Counted from the first letter of the stretch, positions 33,610 through 42,500 are shown. The stretch: DNA of 64,000 nt from UBA5336 sp964412785 (GCA_964412785.1 CAYPQD010000011.1:1-64000); one strand, 5' to 3'. Numbers and translations are program-made. The notes: a model not told the origin generated them from the letters alone.

Positions 33610-35970
33610 GGCCGGCGGCGGGGCGACATCATTCGCCGGCTCGACCGTGCGCTCGGTCTGTGCCCCGGCCGCATCGATCGGCAGGATGATCGCAATGCTC
33701 GTGCCGACGCCCAATTCGCTCTCGATCCTGACGGAGCCGCCATGCATCTCCGCGAAGGACCGGGTCAGCGCGAGGCCGAGCCCCGTACCCTCGCTGTTGC
33801 GGTCGGTGGTGTCGGAGACCTGCTCGAATGGACGGCCAAGGCGCGGTATCTCGTCCTTCGGAATACCGATCCCGGTGTCGGTCACCGCGATTACCACGTT
33901 CGGTCCGGTGCGGCGGATCGCAACAATGATCCGCCCGCCCGCGTCGGTGAACTTGATCGCGTTGGTGAGCAGGTTCAGCACCATCTGACGGATCGCGCGG
34001 TGGTCGGCGACAATGTCGGGCAGGCCATCGGCCACGTCGAGCGTCAGGTCGATCTGCTTGTCCTCGGCCTTGCGCCGGATCATGCGGATCGCTGCATCCA
34101 CCGGGTCGACCGGGTCGATCGGCACCAGTTTCACCGTCATCTTGCCGGCCTCGATCTTCGCCATGTCGAGAATATCGTTGATCATGTCGAGCAGGTGCTG
34201 GCCGGAGGCGAGGATATCGGCGGCATATTCCTTGTAACGGGTGTCGCCGAGCGGCCCGTAAAGCTCGTTGACGAGGATCTCGGAAAAGCCGTTGATGGCA
34301 TTGAGCGGCGTGCGCAGTTCATGGCTCATATTGGCGAGGAAGGCGCCCTTGGTGTTGGAGGCATGCTCAGCGCGCGCCTTCTCCTCCTGGAAGCGGCGCG
34401 CAAGCACGTCGGCGCGGCCCTCTGAACGCTCCAGTTCCAGGACGATGCGCTTCAGCTTTGTCTTCTGCTTTTCCAGCTGCTCTTCGGTGCGGACATGGTC
34501 GGTCACATCAAGGCCGAGCGTGATCAGCCCGCCTTCCGGTGTCGTGCGCTCCACAAGCTTGATCCAGTTGCCCGAATGGAGCTGGAACAGGGTGGTCTGA
34601 GCGTCGTCCGTACTGGTCTTCTCATTGCGCAGGGCACCGGCGCGCGCGAGCGCCACGGTGTCGTGGCTCATGCCCGCGCGCAGGGTGTCCTCCAGCCCGA
34701 ACCAGATGGCGAAGGCCTTGTTCCAGTAGAGCAGGCGCTTGCGGTGGTCCCACAGGGCAAGCGGCCCGGAAAAGCCCTCAAGCGCGCTTCGCAGGCGCCG
34801 TTCCGCCGCCCTCAGGCGCGCATCGGTCCGCTTCTGTTCAGTCACGTCGATCAGGAAGCCGGCGAGGTCGTCGCGGCCCCCGGCCTGGCCGGCGCGCAGT
34901 TCCAGCGCCCGTTCGCCTTCGGTTGTCTTCACGATCACGGTGGTGTGCAGGTGCCGGGTCCCTGCAGCGGTGTCGAGTGCGGCCTCCAGGCGCTCGCGGG
35001 CCTGCGGATGGGCAAGGTCGAGGAGGCGCGCGCGATCGAGTGTCGTCGCGCTGCCGAGGCCGAACAGGCGGGCGGCCGGGTCGCTCAGGGTAAACGTCAT
35101 CATCGCCGGGTCGCAGGACCAGTAGGCGGCATTGGCCGCCTCCAGGATCAGCGAGACCTGCCCGTCATCCGGCGCGGATGCGGCAACCGGCGGGCGTGGC
35201 CGGCGCGGGGCGGCGACCCCCCACAGCCCGACCAGGGCGAGAGCAGGCAGGACAAGAAGCAGGCCATAGCCTGCGAGCCTGACCGGTCCGAACGGCGCCA
35301 GAAGGTCGGTGCGCGTGCTGACGCAGGCCGAAACAGCACTGGCGGCAAGCGGGGCGCAGGCCGTTGCGGCCCGCTCCAGCCCGCCAAGGGCAGTGTATCC
35401 CGTCGCGGTCAGGCCGGCGAGGTCCGGGTCGCCGAGCCCGCTCACGCTCTGGTCCTCACCCTCGCCGGGCTGGCTGAGCGTATGGCGTGTCCCCGCCGGC
35501 GGTGCGGGCAGCCAGGCCTCGGCGGGCGCCAGAGCGACCAGTTGCGGACTGCCGGCGGCCTCATAGGAAATGGCAATGTGTCCGGTGTCGGTCAGATAGG
35601 CGCGGCCGTCCTGCCCGCTCAGCCCGGCGGCTGCCTTCAGCCGACTGCCGGCCGGCGCGCGCGCGGCATCCTTCAGGGTGGAGACGGTGTCCAGCCCTTC
35701 AACCGTCTCGACCACACGGTCAATGGCAAAGCCCTGGCGCTGGGCGAGCGACAGGGCGGTCAGGGCGCTGTCGATGCGGGCGTCGATGCGGGCGGCCAGC
35801 GCCGCAGCCTCGCGCGACAGCTGGTCCAGCTCCGCAGCGTCACTGGTGCGGTGGTCGTCCCAGGCCTTCAGCCCAAGGGCGCCGGCCTGCAGCCCAAGCA
35901 GGGTGAGGACAGCCAGTTTCAGGCCGTGTCCGCCAGCCCGGGCGACGTCTGGGCTTTGATCCCGTGGCAC
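33580..35970 (-). CDS. pleC: PleC-like sensor histidine kinase/phosphatase
   Basis: Read from GTG 35970 (796 residues, preceded by AGGACAGGAAAGC), this is a membrane kinase: helix at about 20–35, periplasmic domain of about 190 residues, second helix near residue 250, one or two PAS domains (WSCDPAMMTFTLSDPAARLF, GPLALWDHRKRLLYWNKAF), a coiled coil, then HisKA with H about 550 (NMSHELRTPLNAINGFSEIL) and HATPase motifs NLLTNAIKFT, DTGIGIPKDE and GTGLGLALT. The YGPLGDTRYKEYAADIL stretch is typical of the PleC/DivJ group, which controls DivK and thereby CtrA. Assigning PleC rather than DivJ rests on the periplasmic domain. A GTG at 36057 is possible but lies against a hairpin. Confidence 0.85.
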   Translation of the reverse strand: MPRDQSPDVARAGGHGLKLAVLTLLGLQAGALGLKAWDDHRTSDAAELDQLSREAAALAARIDARIDSALTALSLAQRQGFAIDRVVETVEGLDTVSTLKDAARAPAGSRLKAAAGLSGQDGRAYLTDTGHIAISYEAAGSPQLVALAPAEAWLPAPPAGTRHTLSQPGEGEDQSVSGLGDPDLAGLTATGYTALGGLERAATACAPLAASAVSACVSTRTDLLAPFGPVRLAGYGLLLVLPALALVGLWGVAAPRRPRPPVAASAPDDGQVSLILEAANAAYWSCDPAMMTFTLSDPAARLFGLGSATTLDRARLLDLAHPQARERLEAALDTAAGTRHLHTTVIVKTTEGERALELRAGQAGGRDDLAGFLIDVTEQKRTDARLRAAERRLRSALEGFSGPLALWDHRKRLLYWNKAFAIWFGLEDTLRAGMSHDTVALARAGALRNEKTSTDDAQTTLFQLHSGNWIKLVERTTPEGGLITLGLDVTDHVRTEEQLEKQKTKLKRIVLELERSEGRADVLARRFQEEKARAEHASNTKGAFLANMSHELRTPLNAINGFSEILVNELYGPLGDTRYKEYAADILASGQHLLDMINDILDMAKIEAGKMTVKLVPIDPVDPVDAAIRMIRRKAEDKQIDLTLDVADGLPDIVADHRAIRQMVLNLLTNAIKFTDAGGRIIVAIRRTGPNVVIAVTDTGIGIPKDEIPRLGRPFEQVSDTTDRNSEGTGLGLALTRSFAEMHGGSVRIESELGVGTSIAIILPIDAAGAQTERTVEPANDVAPPPASADAGGGLR

Positions 35971-36061
35971 GCGCTTTCCTGTCCTCAACTCCACCGGACC
36001 GCGATGCACGGCCCAATTGGCATCTTTTGGGCGCAAGGGTTTAGAGGACGTTAACACTGAT

Positions 36062-36085
36062 GGGCGGCACGGCTCCGGGCCGCCC
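36062..36085. other. GC-rich hairpin upstream of the kinase gene
   Basis: GGGCGGC (36062–36068) pairs with GCCGCCC (36079–36085) over a 10-nt loop. It would mask a ribosome site for the GTG at 36057, supporting the later start. It may be a terminator for the PsiE-like gene's transcript, which runs towards it on the minus strand. GTTAAC at 36050–36055 nearby is a possible CtrA half site. Confidence 0.35.
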
Positions 36086-36233
36086 GCGAGCGGTCGGGCG
36101 GTTCTGGCGCGGGCGCTCAGGGACGGCGTTCACGTGACGGTGCGCAGGTTTTGTTGCCATGGCGACGGTTCCCGGTGATCGATGACGGATCATCATACAC
36201 CGGGTCGGCGCGGCGGGGACAGTCCCGGCTGAT

Positions 36234-36683
36234 TCAGGTCTCGGCCCGTTGCAGTGGGCTGGACTGGCCCCTGACCCTGACCTCGGCCCAGTAGAGCAGG
36301 GCGTAGACCGCGCCCAGCGACAGGATCGCAGCACTGAGGCCAAGCAGGTAGAGGGCCGTGGCCTGCTCGATCTCCAGCAGGATCAGCTTGCGGACCACCG
36401 CCAGCACGCCGATCAGGACCACCACCCGGACCTGCTCGACGCCATGCTTGCCGAGCACGATGAGATAGACCGAGCGGGCAAGCTCCAGCGCAATCACCGA
36501 GGCGAGCACGCGGTCGAACAGCTGCTGGAAGGCGGCATAGTCGATGTCAACGGAGTAGCCGGTGATGAAGGTCACCAGCCCGGCGCCGAAATGGATGATG
36601 GTGAGCACGATCACCACGGCCATGCCGACCATGAGAATGGCGGCTGATGCGCGTTCGAACCAGTCGAAGGTCAGGAACTTCAT
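36234..36683 (-). CDS. PsiE-like membrane protein
   Basis: The 149-residue protein has four hydrophobic segments and the phosphate-starvation-inducible PsiE family pattern (LDRVLASVIALELARSVYLI as LFDRVLASVIALE, then VVLIGVLAVVRKLILLE). It is an inner-membrane protein of unknown function. It is divergent from the NlpC/P60 gene; the pair shares a 89-bp region with an 18-bp palindrome. No phosphate-box could be recognised. Confidence 0.82.
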   Translation of the reverse strand: MKFLTFDWFERASAAILMVGMAVVIVLTIIHFGAGLVTFITGYSVDIDYAAFQQLFDRVLASVIALELARSVYLIVLGKHGVEQVRVVVLIGVLAVVRKLILLEIEQATALYLLGLSAAILSLGAVYALLYWAEVRVRGQSSPLQRAET

Positions 36684-36738
36684 ATGCTCAGCTTAGCCTG
36701 TTCGGCGGGCCTGACCAGAGCGTTTGTTTCGCCTTGTC

Positions 36739-36756
36739 GGGCGGCGGCCGCCGCCC
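36739..36756. promoter_or_regulatory. Perfect 18-bp palindrome in a divergent promoter region
   Basis: GGGCGGCGGCCGCCGCCC is fully self-complementary and sits 16 bp before the NlpC/P60 ATG and 55 bp before the PsiE-like start. It could be an operator or a hairpin controlling translation; the GC-only content makes chance more likely than for a mixed sequence. Confidence 0.35.
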
Positions 36757-36772
36757 TAGCCTTGTGATCGTC

Positions 36773-37636
36773 ATGCCGGACCGCGATGATTCCAGACTGA
36801 GCCCGCCCGGGGCTGTGCGCGAGCGCCTGCAGGTCACTGCCGGCGTCGCGGCCTTGCGCGCCGGTCCGCAGCCTGATGCAGAGATGGTCAGCCAGGCCCT
36901 GCATGGCGAGACCGTCGGCCTGGTGGAAGAGCGCGGCGGTTTTGCCCTCGTGCAGGCGGAGCGCGACCGCTATGTCGGCTGGGCCGATGCGGAGGCGCTG
37001 TCGGGCCCGGTGCTGGCGCCGACCCACCGGGTTAGGGCGCTTCGCACCTATGTCTTTTCCGAGCCGGACCTGAAATCGGCCCCGCGCTATCTCATCAGCC
37101 TCGGCGCCGGTGTGGTCGCGGAGGGGGAAGGGGTGGGCGATTTCGTGCAGTGTGCCCGGGCCGGCTGGGTCTTCACCGGCCATCTTGGCCGGCTGGACGC
37201 CCCGGAGGATGACCCGGCGGGGGTCGCCGAGCGGTTTCGCGGCGCACCCTATCTCTGGGGCGGCTGCGAGAGTCTCGGGCTCGACTGTACCGGCCTCACA
37301 CGCGCGGCCTTCGAGGCCTGCGGCGTGACCCTGCCACGCGACAGTGACATGCAGTTCGACTGGGCCGGTGAGGCCATTGCGGACTGGGAGGCACCCGGTG
37401 CCCTGCGGCGCGGCGATCTGGTCTTCTGGAGGGGCCATGTCGGAATCATGCTCGACGCCGCCACCCTCCTGCACGCCAACGCCTTCCACATGGCCGTGGC
37501 GGCCGAACCGCTGAGCCGGGCGATCGAGCGGATTGCGCCGCGTCATGGCCGTCCGACCGGGGCAAGGCGGATCGACCTTGCCACCGAGCGTGGCCGGCGG
37601 CCGGACTGGCTTCAGGGCGTTCTCGGACCCATCTGA
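36773..37636 (+). CDS. SH3 plus NlpC/P60 cysteine peptidase
   Basis: Read from ATG 36773 (287 residues). Residues 20–130 hold two SH3-like repeats (TAGVAALRAGPQPDAEMVSQ, then VRALRTYVFSEPDLKSAPRY), followed by NlpC/P60 with PYLWGGCESLGLDCTGLT (catalytic cysteine in DCTG), RRGDLVFWRGHVGIML (histidine) and a following polar residue. Such enzymes cut gamma-D-Glu–diamino acid bonds in murein peptides. No signal peptide is seen, which fits cytoplasmic murein-peptide recycling as in related dipeptidyl-peptidase VI proteins. Confidence 0.9.
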   Translation: MPDRDDSRLSPPGAVRERLQVTAGVAALRAGPQPDAEMVSQALHGETVGLVEERGGFALVQAERDRYVGWADAEALSGPVLAPTHRVRALRTYVFSEPDLKSAPRYLISLGAGVVAEGEGVGDFVQCARAGWVFTGHLGRLDAPEDDPAGVAERFRGAPYLWGGCESLGLDCTGLTRAAFEACGVTLPRDSDMQFDWAGEAIADWEAPGALRRGDLVFWRGHVGIMLDAATLLHANAFHMAVAAEPLSRAIERIAPRHGRPTGARRIDLATERGRRPDWLQGVLGPI

Positions 37637-37892
37637 CCCATCTGGCCGCCTGGATTTTTCGGCAGGGCCAGGAGCCGTGAAGTCGGTCCATGCGGGCACC
37701 GGCGGACCGGCGCGCGATGACAATCTGCTTGTTCCTTTCCGGATTACAAATTGCGCCCCGCCGATCGGGCCATCCTTATAGGAAACCGCCCTATCGTAGC
37801 GGCCGGCCGAATGGAGGCATCGCGCCTCTACAGACCCGGATATTTACGCGCTTCCGGACGGCGAACCGGCTTCCACTTTGCCTCGAAACACT
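37637..37892. other. Convergent intergenic region with 13-mer motif and hairpins
   Basis: No gene visible. GGAAACCGCCCTA occurs at 37781–37793; on the minus strand ATAGG and CCTAT around it form a 5-bp stem (37776–37792), and GAGGC/GCCTC (37815–37829 approximately) makes a second hairpin. These are likely 3'-end signals for the cytochrome gene. The region is less GC-rich than its surroundings. Confidence 0.45.
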
Positions 37893-38606
37893 TCAGTCTT
37901 CGCCGGCCCGGACAGTCTCGCCGGTCAGCAATTCAACGGCGCGCGCTTCTTCATCGCCTGCATTGTCCACCATGCCCGGCACAATTTCGGTCGGAACGGT
38001 CTCCATGGCCGGGCGCGTTCCCGCTTCGGGCAGGGGCGGCGCGCCGGGCGAGATCGACATCAGATAGGCGATGGTATTGGCCCGTTCATCATCGCGGCGC
38101 AGGCCGGCAAACGCCATCGAGGTGCCGCGTGCATAGCCGGCCGGGTTGAGCAGCCAGTCATTCATCGCCTCATAGGTCCACGCGCCATCCATCCCGCTGA
38201 GGGCGCGGGAATAGGTGAAGCCATCATGGCTCGCCTTGTCGGCGCCGACAACGTTGTAGAGGTTCGGGCCGGTACCATTGGACCCGCCCTGATCGACGCT
38301 ATGGCAGGTCGCACACTTTGCCTTGAAGGCGCGCTCCCCGGCGCTCGCATCGGCGCCAGCCAGGGCTGCAGCGAGGTCGAACACCACCTCCTCGCTCGCC
38401 TCGGCGCCGGCGCCGGCGCCATCCACCTCAACATAGTAGGCATAGCGTTTGGCCAGCATCTCATTATAGCTGAGATCGTCCTGCCCATGATAACCATGGC
38501 CGTGACCATGGGAGAACATGGTGTCTGATAGCGTTCGCAGACCCATGATGACCAGCGCGGTCGCGAGACATACGAAAAAGATCTTGTTCAGTCCGAGTTC
38601 ACCCAT
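37893..38606 (-). CDS. Membrane-anchored c-type cytochrome
   Basis: The 237-residue protein, read from ATG 38606, starts GLNKIFFVCLATALVIMGLR, an uncleaved anchor helix, followed by a histidine-rich stretch (FSHGHGHGYHGQDD). The class I cytochrome domain has the heme site KCATCHSV, GTGPNLYNVVG, and the distal methionine in GTSMAFAGL. It resembles CycM/cytochrome c552 that passes electrons from the bc1 complex to oxidases. The last 50 residues are an acidic, proline-rich tail. The His-rich segment could bind metal (inference). It is divergent from kdsB. Confidence 0.92.
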   Translation of the reverse strand: MGELGLNKIFFVCLATALVIMGLRTLSDTMFSHGHGHGYHGQDDLSYNEMLAKRYAYYVEVDGAGAGAEASEEVVFDLAAALAGADASAGERAFKAKCATCHSVDQGGSNGTGPNLYNVVGADKASHDGFTYSRALSGMDGAWTYEAMNDWLLNPAGYARGTSMAFAGLRRDDERANTIAYLMSISPGAPPLPEAGTRPAMETVPTEIVPGMVDNAGDEEARAVELLTGETVRAGED

Positions 38607-38768
38607 GACACCTGTCTCATGCATCCTTGCGGGCAGGCCCCCGCACACCCTGTTCGTGAAGGCTATATACGGGGCCTCGCCGGTGGGCGCGCCCCACCTT
38701 CTGAGCGGCGAACCGACGCAGCGACAGGCGCGCCGGCGGCGGGACAGGGTCGAAGCCGGGGCTGCGCG

Positions 38769-39500
38769 ATGACACCGATCCTTGTGATCCCGGCGCGGAT
38801 GGCGTCGACCCGGCTGCCGGGAAAGCCGCTGGCTGACATCGCCGGGCGGGCAATGATCCTCAGGGTCTGCGATGTCGCAGCTGCGGCGCAGCTTGGGCCG
38901 GTTGTGGTGGCGGCCGCCGAGGCGGAGATTGTCGACGCCGTTCGCGCGGGCGGTCATGAGGCGGTCCTGACCGACCCGGCCCTGCCATCGGGCTCTGACC
39001 GGGTAAAGGCCGCACTCGACATCGTCGATCCCGGCAACAGCCATGATATCGTGGTCAACCTGCAGGGGGACATGCCGACACTGGCGGGCGATGCCCTGTG
39101 CCGGGTGCTGCAGCCGCTGATGAGCGCGCCTGCCTGCGCGATCGCGACGCTGGCAAGCGAAATCACCGACCCGGCCGAGGCGGATGACCGCAATGTGGTC
39201 AAGGCCGTGTTCTCGCCCGGGCCGTCGGGGAGCGGCCGCGCACTGTATTTCTCGCGGGCGGCAGTCCCCGCAGGAGCGGGCCCGCTCTGGCACCATGTCG
39301 GGGTCTATGCCTTTCGCCGCCCAGCGCTGGAGCGCTTTGTCGCCGCGCCGCCTTCACCACTCGAACAGCGCGAGCGGCTGGAGCAGCTGCGGGCGCTGGA
39401 ACTCGGGCTGCGCATCGATGTTGCGCGGATTGACGGTCCGCCGCCGAATGGTGTGGACACGCCCGAGGACCTGGAGGCGGCCCGCCGCCATTTCGCCTGA
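38769..39500 (+). CDS. kdsB: CMP-KDO synthetase (3-deoxy-manno-octulosonate cytidylyltransferase)
   Basis: The 243-residue enzyme activates KDO for lipopolysaccharide core synthesis. The nucleotide-binding start PILVIPARMASTRLPGKPL, the HDIVVNLQGDMP metal/substrate motif and the ending NGVDTPEDLEAARRHF are diagnostic. HVGVYAFRRPALERFVA is also conserved. It precedes pheA by 13 bp and is probably cotranscribed, although the pathways are unrelated. Confidence 0.95.
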   Translation: MTPILVIPARMASTRLPGKPLADIAGRAMILRVCDVAAAAQLGPVVVAAAEAEIVDAVRAGGHEAVLTDPALPSGSDRVKAALDIVDPGNSHDIVVNLQGDMPTLAGDALCRVLQPLMSAPACAIATLASEITDPAEADDRNVVKAVFSPGPSGSGRALYFSRAAVPAGAGPLWHHVGVYAFRRPALERFVAAPPSPLEQRERLEQLRALELGLRIDVARIDGPPPNGVDTPEDLEAARRHFA

Positions 39501-39513
39501 AGGAGGCCAGACG

Positions 39514-40356
39514 ATGACCGGCACGCCGACACCCGGCCGGATCGCATACCAGGGCGAACCCGGCGCCAATTCCCACATCGCTGCGAAGGCCTGCCGACCG
39601 GCGCTGGAGCCGCTGGCCTGCCGGACCTTCGAGGACGCGTTTGCCGCGGTGGAGCGGGGCGAGGCCGAGATCGCGATGATCCCGGTCGAGAACACCATCG
39701 CCGGGCGGGTGAGCGACATTCACCATCTCCTTCCTGACACAAGGCTGCACATTGTCGGCGAGTTCTTCCTGCCGATCCGCTTCATGATGCTGGGCCTTCC
39801 GGGGACGACGCTCGGCGATATCCGCCGGGCCCGTTCGCATGTGATGGCGCTCGGCCAGTGCCGGGACTTCCTTCGCGCCCATTCCATCGAGCCGGTAACG
39901 GCGGCCGACACGGCCGGGGCGGCGCGCGAGGTGGCCGAGGCCGGCGACCGCGGCATCGGCGCGATCGCCCCGCGGCTGGCGGCGGAGGTCTATGGCCTCG
40001 ACATCCTGGCGGAAGATATTGAGGATGCCGACCACAACACCACGCGGTTTGTCCTGATGGCGCGCGAGCTGGTGGAGATCGAGGCCGGCGACGGACCGGC
40101 CAAGACGGCCTTTCTGTTCCAGGTCCGCAACATCCCGGCGGCGCTTTACAAGACGCTCGGCGGGTTTGCCACCAATGGCGTCAACATGACCAAGCTGGAG
40201 AGCTACCAGCTCGGCGGCGCGTTCCAGGCGACCCAGTTCTATGCCGAGATCGAGGGTCATCCCGACGCGCGCCCGGTGCAGCTGGCTCTGGAGGAACTGG
40301 GGTTCTTTTCAAGCTCGCTGAAGATCCTTGGCGTGTTTCCGGCGGCGGTGCGGTGA
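39514..40356 (+). CDS. pheA: Prephenate dehydratase
   Basis: A 280-residue monofunctional dehydratase making phenylpyruvate for phenylalanine synthesis. The catalytic domain shows RIAYQGEPGANSH, IPVENTIAGRVSDIHHLL and the active-site TRF in NTTRFVLMA. The C-terminal ACT domain (from about residue 195, FQVRNIPAALYKTLGGFA) should give feedback control; the usual ESRP motif reads ESYQ, as in many alphaproteobacteria (from memory). No chorismate mutase domain is fused. The ribosome site AAGGAGG is strong. Confidence 0.96.
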   Translation: MTGTPTPGRIAYQGEPGANSHIAAKACRPALEPLACRTFEDAFAAVERGEAEIAMIPVENTIAGRVSDIHHLLPDTRLHIVGEFFLPIRFMMLGLPGTTLGDIRRARSHVMALGQCRDFLRAHSIEPVTAADTAGAAREVAEAGDRGIGAIAPRLAAEVYGLDILAEDIEDADHNTTRFVLMARELVEIEAGDGPAKTAFLFQVRNIPAALYKTLGGFATNGVNMTKLESYQLGGAFQATQFYAEIEGHPDARPVQLALEELGFFSSSLKILGVFPAAVR

Positions 40357-40426
40357 GTCCAGCGCCAGCGCCCGCAGGCCGGGGTCCGGCTGCGGCGCGG
40401 CGGCGCGTTCGGGCAGGGTGGCGGTA

Positions 40427-40813
40427 TCAGGAGGTGTCGGGTGCGTGGTCCGGGGTCGCACCGGCCAGCGCGGCGGCGCACTTGCGCGGGTGACGGGCGA
40501 CGCCGGGTTGAGCGTGGTGCGCTGCCCGCCTGAACCGGACGGTCACGGGCTGCGCAGCGGTGTCGCCGCACAGGGCGCGCATCAGGGCCAGGCGGTGCGG
40601 TGCCGGGGGCGGCATCGGCGGCAGTGCCGGGATCGGCTGGGCGAGTTCCAGCCAGAGCCGTCCGCGCTGCAGCAGCCAGACCCGGCCATGGGTGAAGCCC
40701 GCTGCTTCCGCCCGGTTCATTTCGTGATGCATTGAGAGGATGGAGATCACCAGAACCGGCCACCAGAAGGGCGGCGTCAGGGCAAAGGCCTGTCGGATCA
40801 TCGCGGCAGACAT
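40427..40813 (-). CDS. Hypothetical small protein
   Basis: A 128-residue frame with an N-terminal hydrophobic helix (FWWPVLVISILS at about 16–27) followed by a soluble, arginine- and proline-rich tail. The first 60 residues (FWWPVLV ... HGRVWLL) look protein-like; the last 60 are low complexity, so the true end may matter less. No family recognised. It converges on pheA. Confidence 0.45.
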   Translation of the reverse strand: MSAAMIRQAFALTPPFWWPVLVISILSMHHEMNRAEAAGFTHGRVWLLQRGRLWLELAQPIPALPPMPPPAPHRLALMRALCGDTAAQPVTVRFRRAAHHAQPGVARHPRKCAAALAGATPDHAPDTS

Positions 40814-40902
40814 GGGGTAATCATGCCACGGGATTTCAGGTGTGGGACTGGAAAGGGACAGGATCCAAGCGGTGAGCCGGTGATACCATGCGGCATGGGC
40901 CC

Positions 40903-41000
40903 AAAACCGGTCCTATCCGCACAGGGCAGGCGTGACCGAGCGTCGGCGCCCAATGCGCCATGACCGCGGATTAGTCTTCATCCGCGCAGATTGGTATAAC
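40903..41000 (+). repeat. Dispersed intergenic repeat, copy B
   Basis: Shares with copies at 4033 and 57221 the blocks AACCG(G/A)TCC, GTCGGCGCCCAATGCGCCAT, GACCGCGGAT and GTCTTCATCCGCGCAGATTG followed by GTATAA. The hairpin arms GCGGATTA/TCATCCGC have one mismatch. The centre is a few bases shorter than in copy A. It fills much of the 269-bp gap downstream of atpF, in which I see no gene. Confidence 0.7.
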
Positions 41001-41082
41001 TCCCTGCACATCGGGCAGGTCCCTCACCGGTCCGGCGCCCGCTGCACTCTGCCCGAGCCGGCTAGGATTCATGCAGCTGGGA

Positions 41083-41646
41083 TCAGTTCAGCGCCTTTTC
41101 GATCGCTTCGGCCGCCCGTTCAAACTGGTCGACACGGGTGTCCCGGGCGAGGATGTCGCGGGCGGCCCGGGTCGCCGCATCGGCGGCGGCCCGGCGCACA
41201 TCCTCGCTCGCCTGCGCCTCGGCGCGGGCAATCCGGGCTTCGGCGAGGGCCTGGCGGCGCTTGATCTTCTGCTGCAGCTCGGCGCGCGCCTCGGCCATCA
41301 TCGCCTCTGCATCGGCCTTGGCGGCCTTGACGATCGCCTCGGCATCCTGCTCGGCCTGGCGTTGCTTGCGCTCTGCCTCGGCCAGCATGTGGGCGGCCTG
41401 CTCGCGCAGGTCCCTCGCCTCCTCGATGCGCGCCGCAATCTCCTGACTGCGCTTGTCTAGGGCTTTGATGACAAAATCGAAGCCGCCGAAACGCCAGACA
41501 ACTGCGAGGAAGCAGAGCAGGATCAGGACGGCGACATTGGTCGTCACATCCAGCCATGGTGGCGGGTAATCCCCGGCGGCGTGCGCCAGGGCAGGCACGG
41601 CAAGGCTGGCCAGTCCGGCGAGCGCGAGGCGGGAAGGACGGCGCAT
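41083..41646 (-). CDS. atpF: ATP synthase F0 subunit b
   Basis: A 187-residue b-type stator subunit: possible N-terminal signal-like segment (LALAGLASLAVPALAHA), membrane helix VTTNVAVLILLCFLAVVW, then a long charged alpha-helix (KALDKRSQEIAARIEEARDL and onward) that reaches F1. It lies 12 bp after the b' gene; the two copies form the heterodimeric stalk used by alphaproteobacteria and phototrophs. The F1 genes are elsewhere, as is usual in this class. Confidence 0.93.
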   Translation of the reverse strand: MRRPSRLALAGLASLAVPALAHAAGDYPPPWLDVTTNVAVLILLCFLAVVWRFGGFDFVIKALDKRSQEIAARIEEARDLREQAAHMLAEAERKQRQAEQDAEAIVKAAKADAEAMMAEARAELQQKIKRRQALAEARIARAEAQASEDVRRAAADAATRAARDILARDTRVDQFERAAEAIEKALN

Positions 41647-41658
41647 GGGTTCTGTTCC

Positions 41659-42204
41659 CTAATCCAGATGGGCGCGCACGGCAGAGCGTGCGGCGTCCTC
41701 ATCAATCTCCTGGCCAAGGCGCCCGACCATGGTGCGAACGGTCTGCGTCGCGATGCCCTCGACCTTGGCCATGGCCGCGGCGCGCATCTCGCCGATACGC
41801 GCCTCGGCGGCAGCGAGTTCGGTCTCGATCTCGGCGTCGACGCGGGCGGTCTCGCGCGCGATTTCCTCCTCCATCCGGGCATGGGCGGCTGTCGCGGTCT
41901 CACGGGCATTGCCGCGCGCGCGGGCCAATTCCACCTCAAGCGCACGCGACGAGTCGGCAGCCTGCTCATTGAGCATGGCGGCCTCGTCAAGGTCGCTGGC
42001 GACCTGGCTGCCGCGGCGTTCGATGGTCCCGCCAATCCTCGGCAGGATCGAGCGCGACAGAACCAGGTAGAGGACGCTGAAGGTGATCAGCAGCCAGAAG
42101 ATCTGCGAGGGCCAGTGCCAGAAATCGAATGGCGGGAAGCCACCGCCCTCGTCGGCGGAGCCCTCAATTTGGGCCGTCGTTTCTGCAAGCAGGACGGTCA
42201 GCAT
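41659..42204 (-). CDS. atpF': ATP synthase F0 subunit b'
   Basis: The 181-residue product has one membrane helix (WPSQIFWLLITFSVLYLVLS), the following ILPRIGGTIERRGSQVASDL start of the stalk, and a long helical coiled coil. The FPPFDFWHWPSQIFWL entry is typical of b' subunits in alphaproteobacteria. It lies between atpE and atpF in the F0 operon. Confidence 0.94.
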   Translation of the reverse strand: MLTVLLAETTAQIEGSADEGGGFPPFDFWHWPSQIFWLLITFSVLYLVLSRSILPRIGGTIERRGSQVASDLDEAAMLNEQAADSSRALEVELARARGNARETATAAHARMEEEIARETARVDAEIETELAAAEARIGEMRAAAMAKVEGIATQTVRTMVGRLGQEIDEDAARSAVRAHLD

Positions 42205-42263
42205 CCGCGAACACTCCCCATCGGCAGGTCAGGCGACGCCCTCCGCAGAGGGCACCCTTGCGA

Positions 42264-42500
42264 TCAGACGGCAAACAGGAGCAGGAAGCCGATGACGATC
42301 GAGAACAGGCCGAGCGCCTCGGTCAGCGCCATGCCGACGAACAAATTGCTGGTCTGCTGCGGGGCTGCAGACGGGTTGCGCATGGCCGCGTCGAGGAAGC
42401 TGCTGAAGATGTTGCCGACGCCGATAGCGGCGCCAATGGCGCCGAAGGTTGCCAGGCCGGCCCCAACATATTTGAGGCCCTCAGCGATATCGCCTTCCAT
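42264..42500 (-). CDS. atpE: ATP synthase F0 subunit c
   Basis: The 78-residue proteolipid has two membrane helices with a glycine-rich first helix (GAGLATFGAIGAAIGVGNIF), the polar loop RNPSA and the proton-carrying glutamate in ALTEALGLFS. It forms the rotor ring. The ATG at 42500 has a strong ribosome site (CAGGAG) in the minus-strand leader, fitting the high copy need of subunit c. The 124-bp gap to atpB contains GC hairpins that may help differential expression. Confidence 0.97.
   Translation of the reverse strand: MEGDIAEGLKYVGAGLATFGAIGAAIGVGNIFSSFLDAAMRNPSAAPQQTSNLFVGMALTEALGLFSIVIGFLLLFAV

Noticed and set aside
37893..39296. N-terminal extension of the cytochrome gene through kdsB
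   Set aside because: The membrane-anchor start at 38606 is clear and the extension is antisense to a full kdsB gene.
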